Shown here piece by piece: positions 21,601 through 21,848 of a DNA stretch of 21,848 nucleotides. The notes below the pieces were generated by a model. The model made no database searches. It saw only the letters and a program-made list of their open reading frames with translations, and was not told the origin of the DNA. The stretch spans positions 1 to 21,848 of the forward strand of contig DATLYH010000342.1 of assembly GCA_035575035.1 (NCBI GenBank), written 5' to 3'. Source of the DNA: DATLYH01 sp035575035. Its GTDB lineage: Bacteria; Planctomycetota; Planctomycetia; Gemmatales; Gemmataceae. Position 1 is the first letter of the stretch. The number at the start of each line of letters is the position of its first letter. A program made the position numbers and the translations under genes.

Positions 21601-21848
21601 ACGAAGCCGAACGTGCTTGACTACCTGGCCGACCGCCGCTTTGACTTGGTGATCAACATCCCGAAGAACTACGAGGAAGAGGAACTGACCAACGACTACA
21701 TCATCCGGCGGAAGGCGGTGGACTTCAACATCCCACTGATTACCGATCTCCAGTTGGCCAAGCGCTTCACCGAGGCGCTGGTCCATAAGCGGCTGGAGGA
21801 ATTGCACATCAAGAGTTGGGACGAGTACCTTGCCGCCCGCCCGCCGGC
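18634..21848 (+). CDS. carB: Carbamoyl-phosphate synthase large subunit, CAD-like type (3' partial)
   Basis: Makes carbamoyl phosphate from bicarbonate, two ATP and the ammonia delivered by CarA. The frame is open for 1071 codons and reaches the window edge without a stop; the length and the reached C-terminal helix ([14 protein letters not shown]) mean only a few residues can be missing. Order: first ATP-grasp half ([81 protein letters not shown]), second half ([68 protein letters not shown]), then the regulatory MGS domain ([31 protein letters not shown]). These blocks are closer to eukaryotic CAD/CPS-I than to E. coli CarB. GTG at 18634 has GGAG 6 nt upstream; an in-frame ATG at 18643 is the alternative. 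Confidence 0.96.
   Translation, partial: [1071 protein letters not shown]

Noticed and set aside
20038..21807. 589-codon minus-strand open frame opposite carB
   Set aside because: Antisense shadow of a highly conserved coding sequence; no domain, start signal or ribosome site.

Overview
The window is GC-rich, densely coded bacterial DNA that looks like a planctomycete chromosome, probably Gemmataceae-like. This is inferred from three things. There is a DUF1559 prepilin-like gene with an H-X9-DG tail, paired with a small lipoprotein. There is a secreted PQQ-propeller protein whose mature end begins DWPQWRGPNRDN. A palindromic repeat with core CCCGGAGCGTTAGCGACGGG is scattered between genes. 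Most of the content is core metabolism. I see no phage, transposase, CRISPR, tRNA or rRNA.

Layout: (1) 1-3939, + strand: a 5'-truncated purS-purL fusion, then queG, whose stop codon lies inside a copy of the repeat. (2) 3985-6526, - strand: an exported two-domain rhodanese, then a lipoprotein/DUF1559 pair ending at a strong intrinsic terminator. (3) 6817-12410, + strand: a LysR-type regulator with a T-N11-A box in its own promoter, a PQQ-propeller protein, a repeat cluster, an MscS-like membrane protein, a mandelate-racemase-type enolase-superfamily enzyme, and an overlapping DUF433/DUF5615 pair resembling a toxin-antitoxin module. (4) 12420-15766, - strand: a phenylalanine/tyrosine catabolic cluster phhA-hpd-hmgA. 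(5) 15975-16970, + strand: a divergent quinone-oxidoreductase-like gene that shares a regulatory region with phhA containing a 12-bp perfect inverted repeat. (6) 17521-21848, + strand: carA and carB. CarB runs off the window end without a stop and closely resembles the eukaryotic CAD/CPS-I type.

How the genes work together: PurSL acts in de novo purine synthesis and CarAB makes carbamoyl phosphate for pyrimidine and arginine synthesis. PhhA, Hpd and HmgA carry out Phe to Tyr, 4-hydroxyphenylpyruvate to homogentisate, and homogentisate to maleylacetoacetate. The tyrosine aminotransferase, the two last ring-degradation enzymes and a pterin-recycling enzyme are not in the window.

The least expected signal is in the gene starts. 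Four genes (queG, the LysR gene, the enolase-superfamily gene and the DUF433 gene) have a TANNNT hexamer 6-7 nt before the ATG. Three of these also have a TTG-type -35 at 17-18 bp. This suggests leaderless transcripts, whereas most other genes have clear Shine-Dalgarno sequences.
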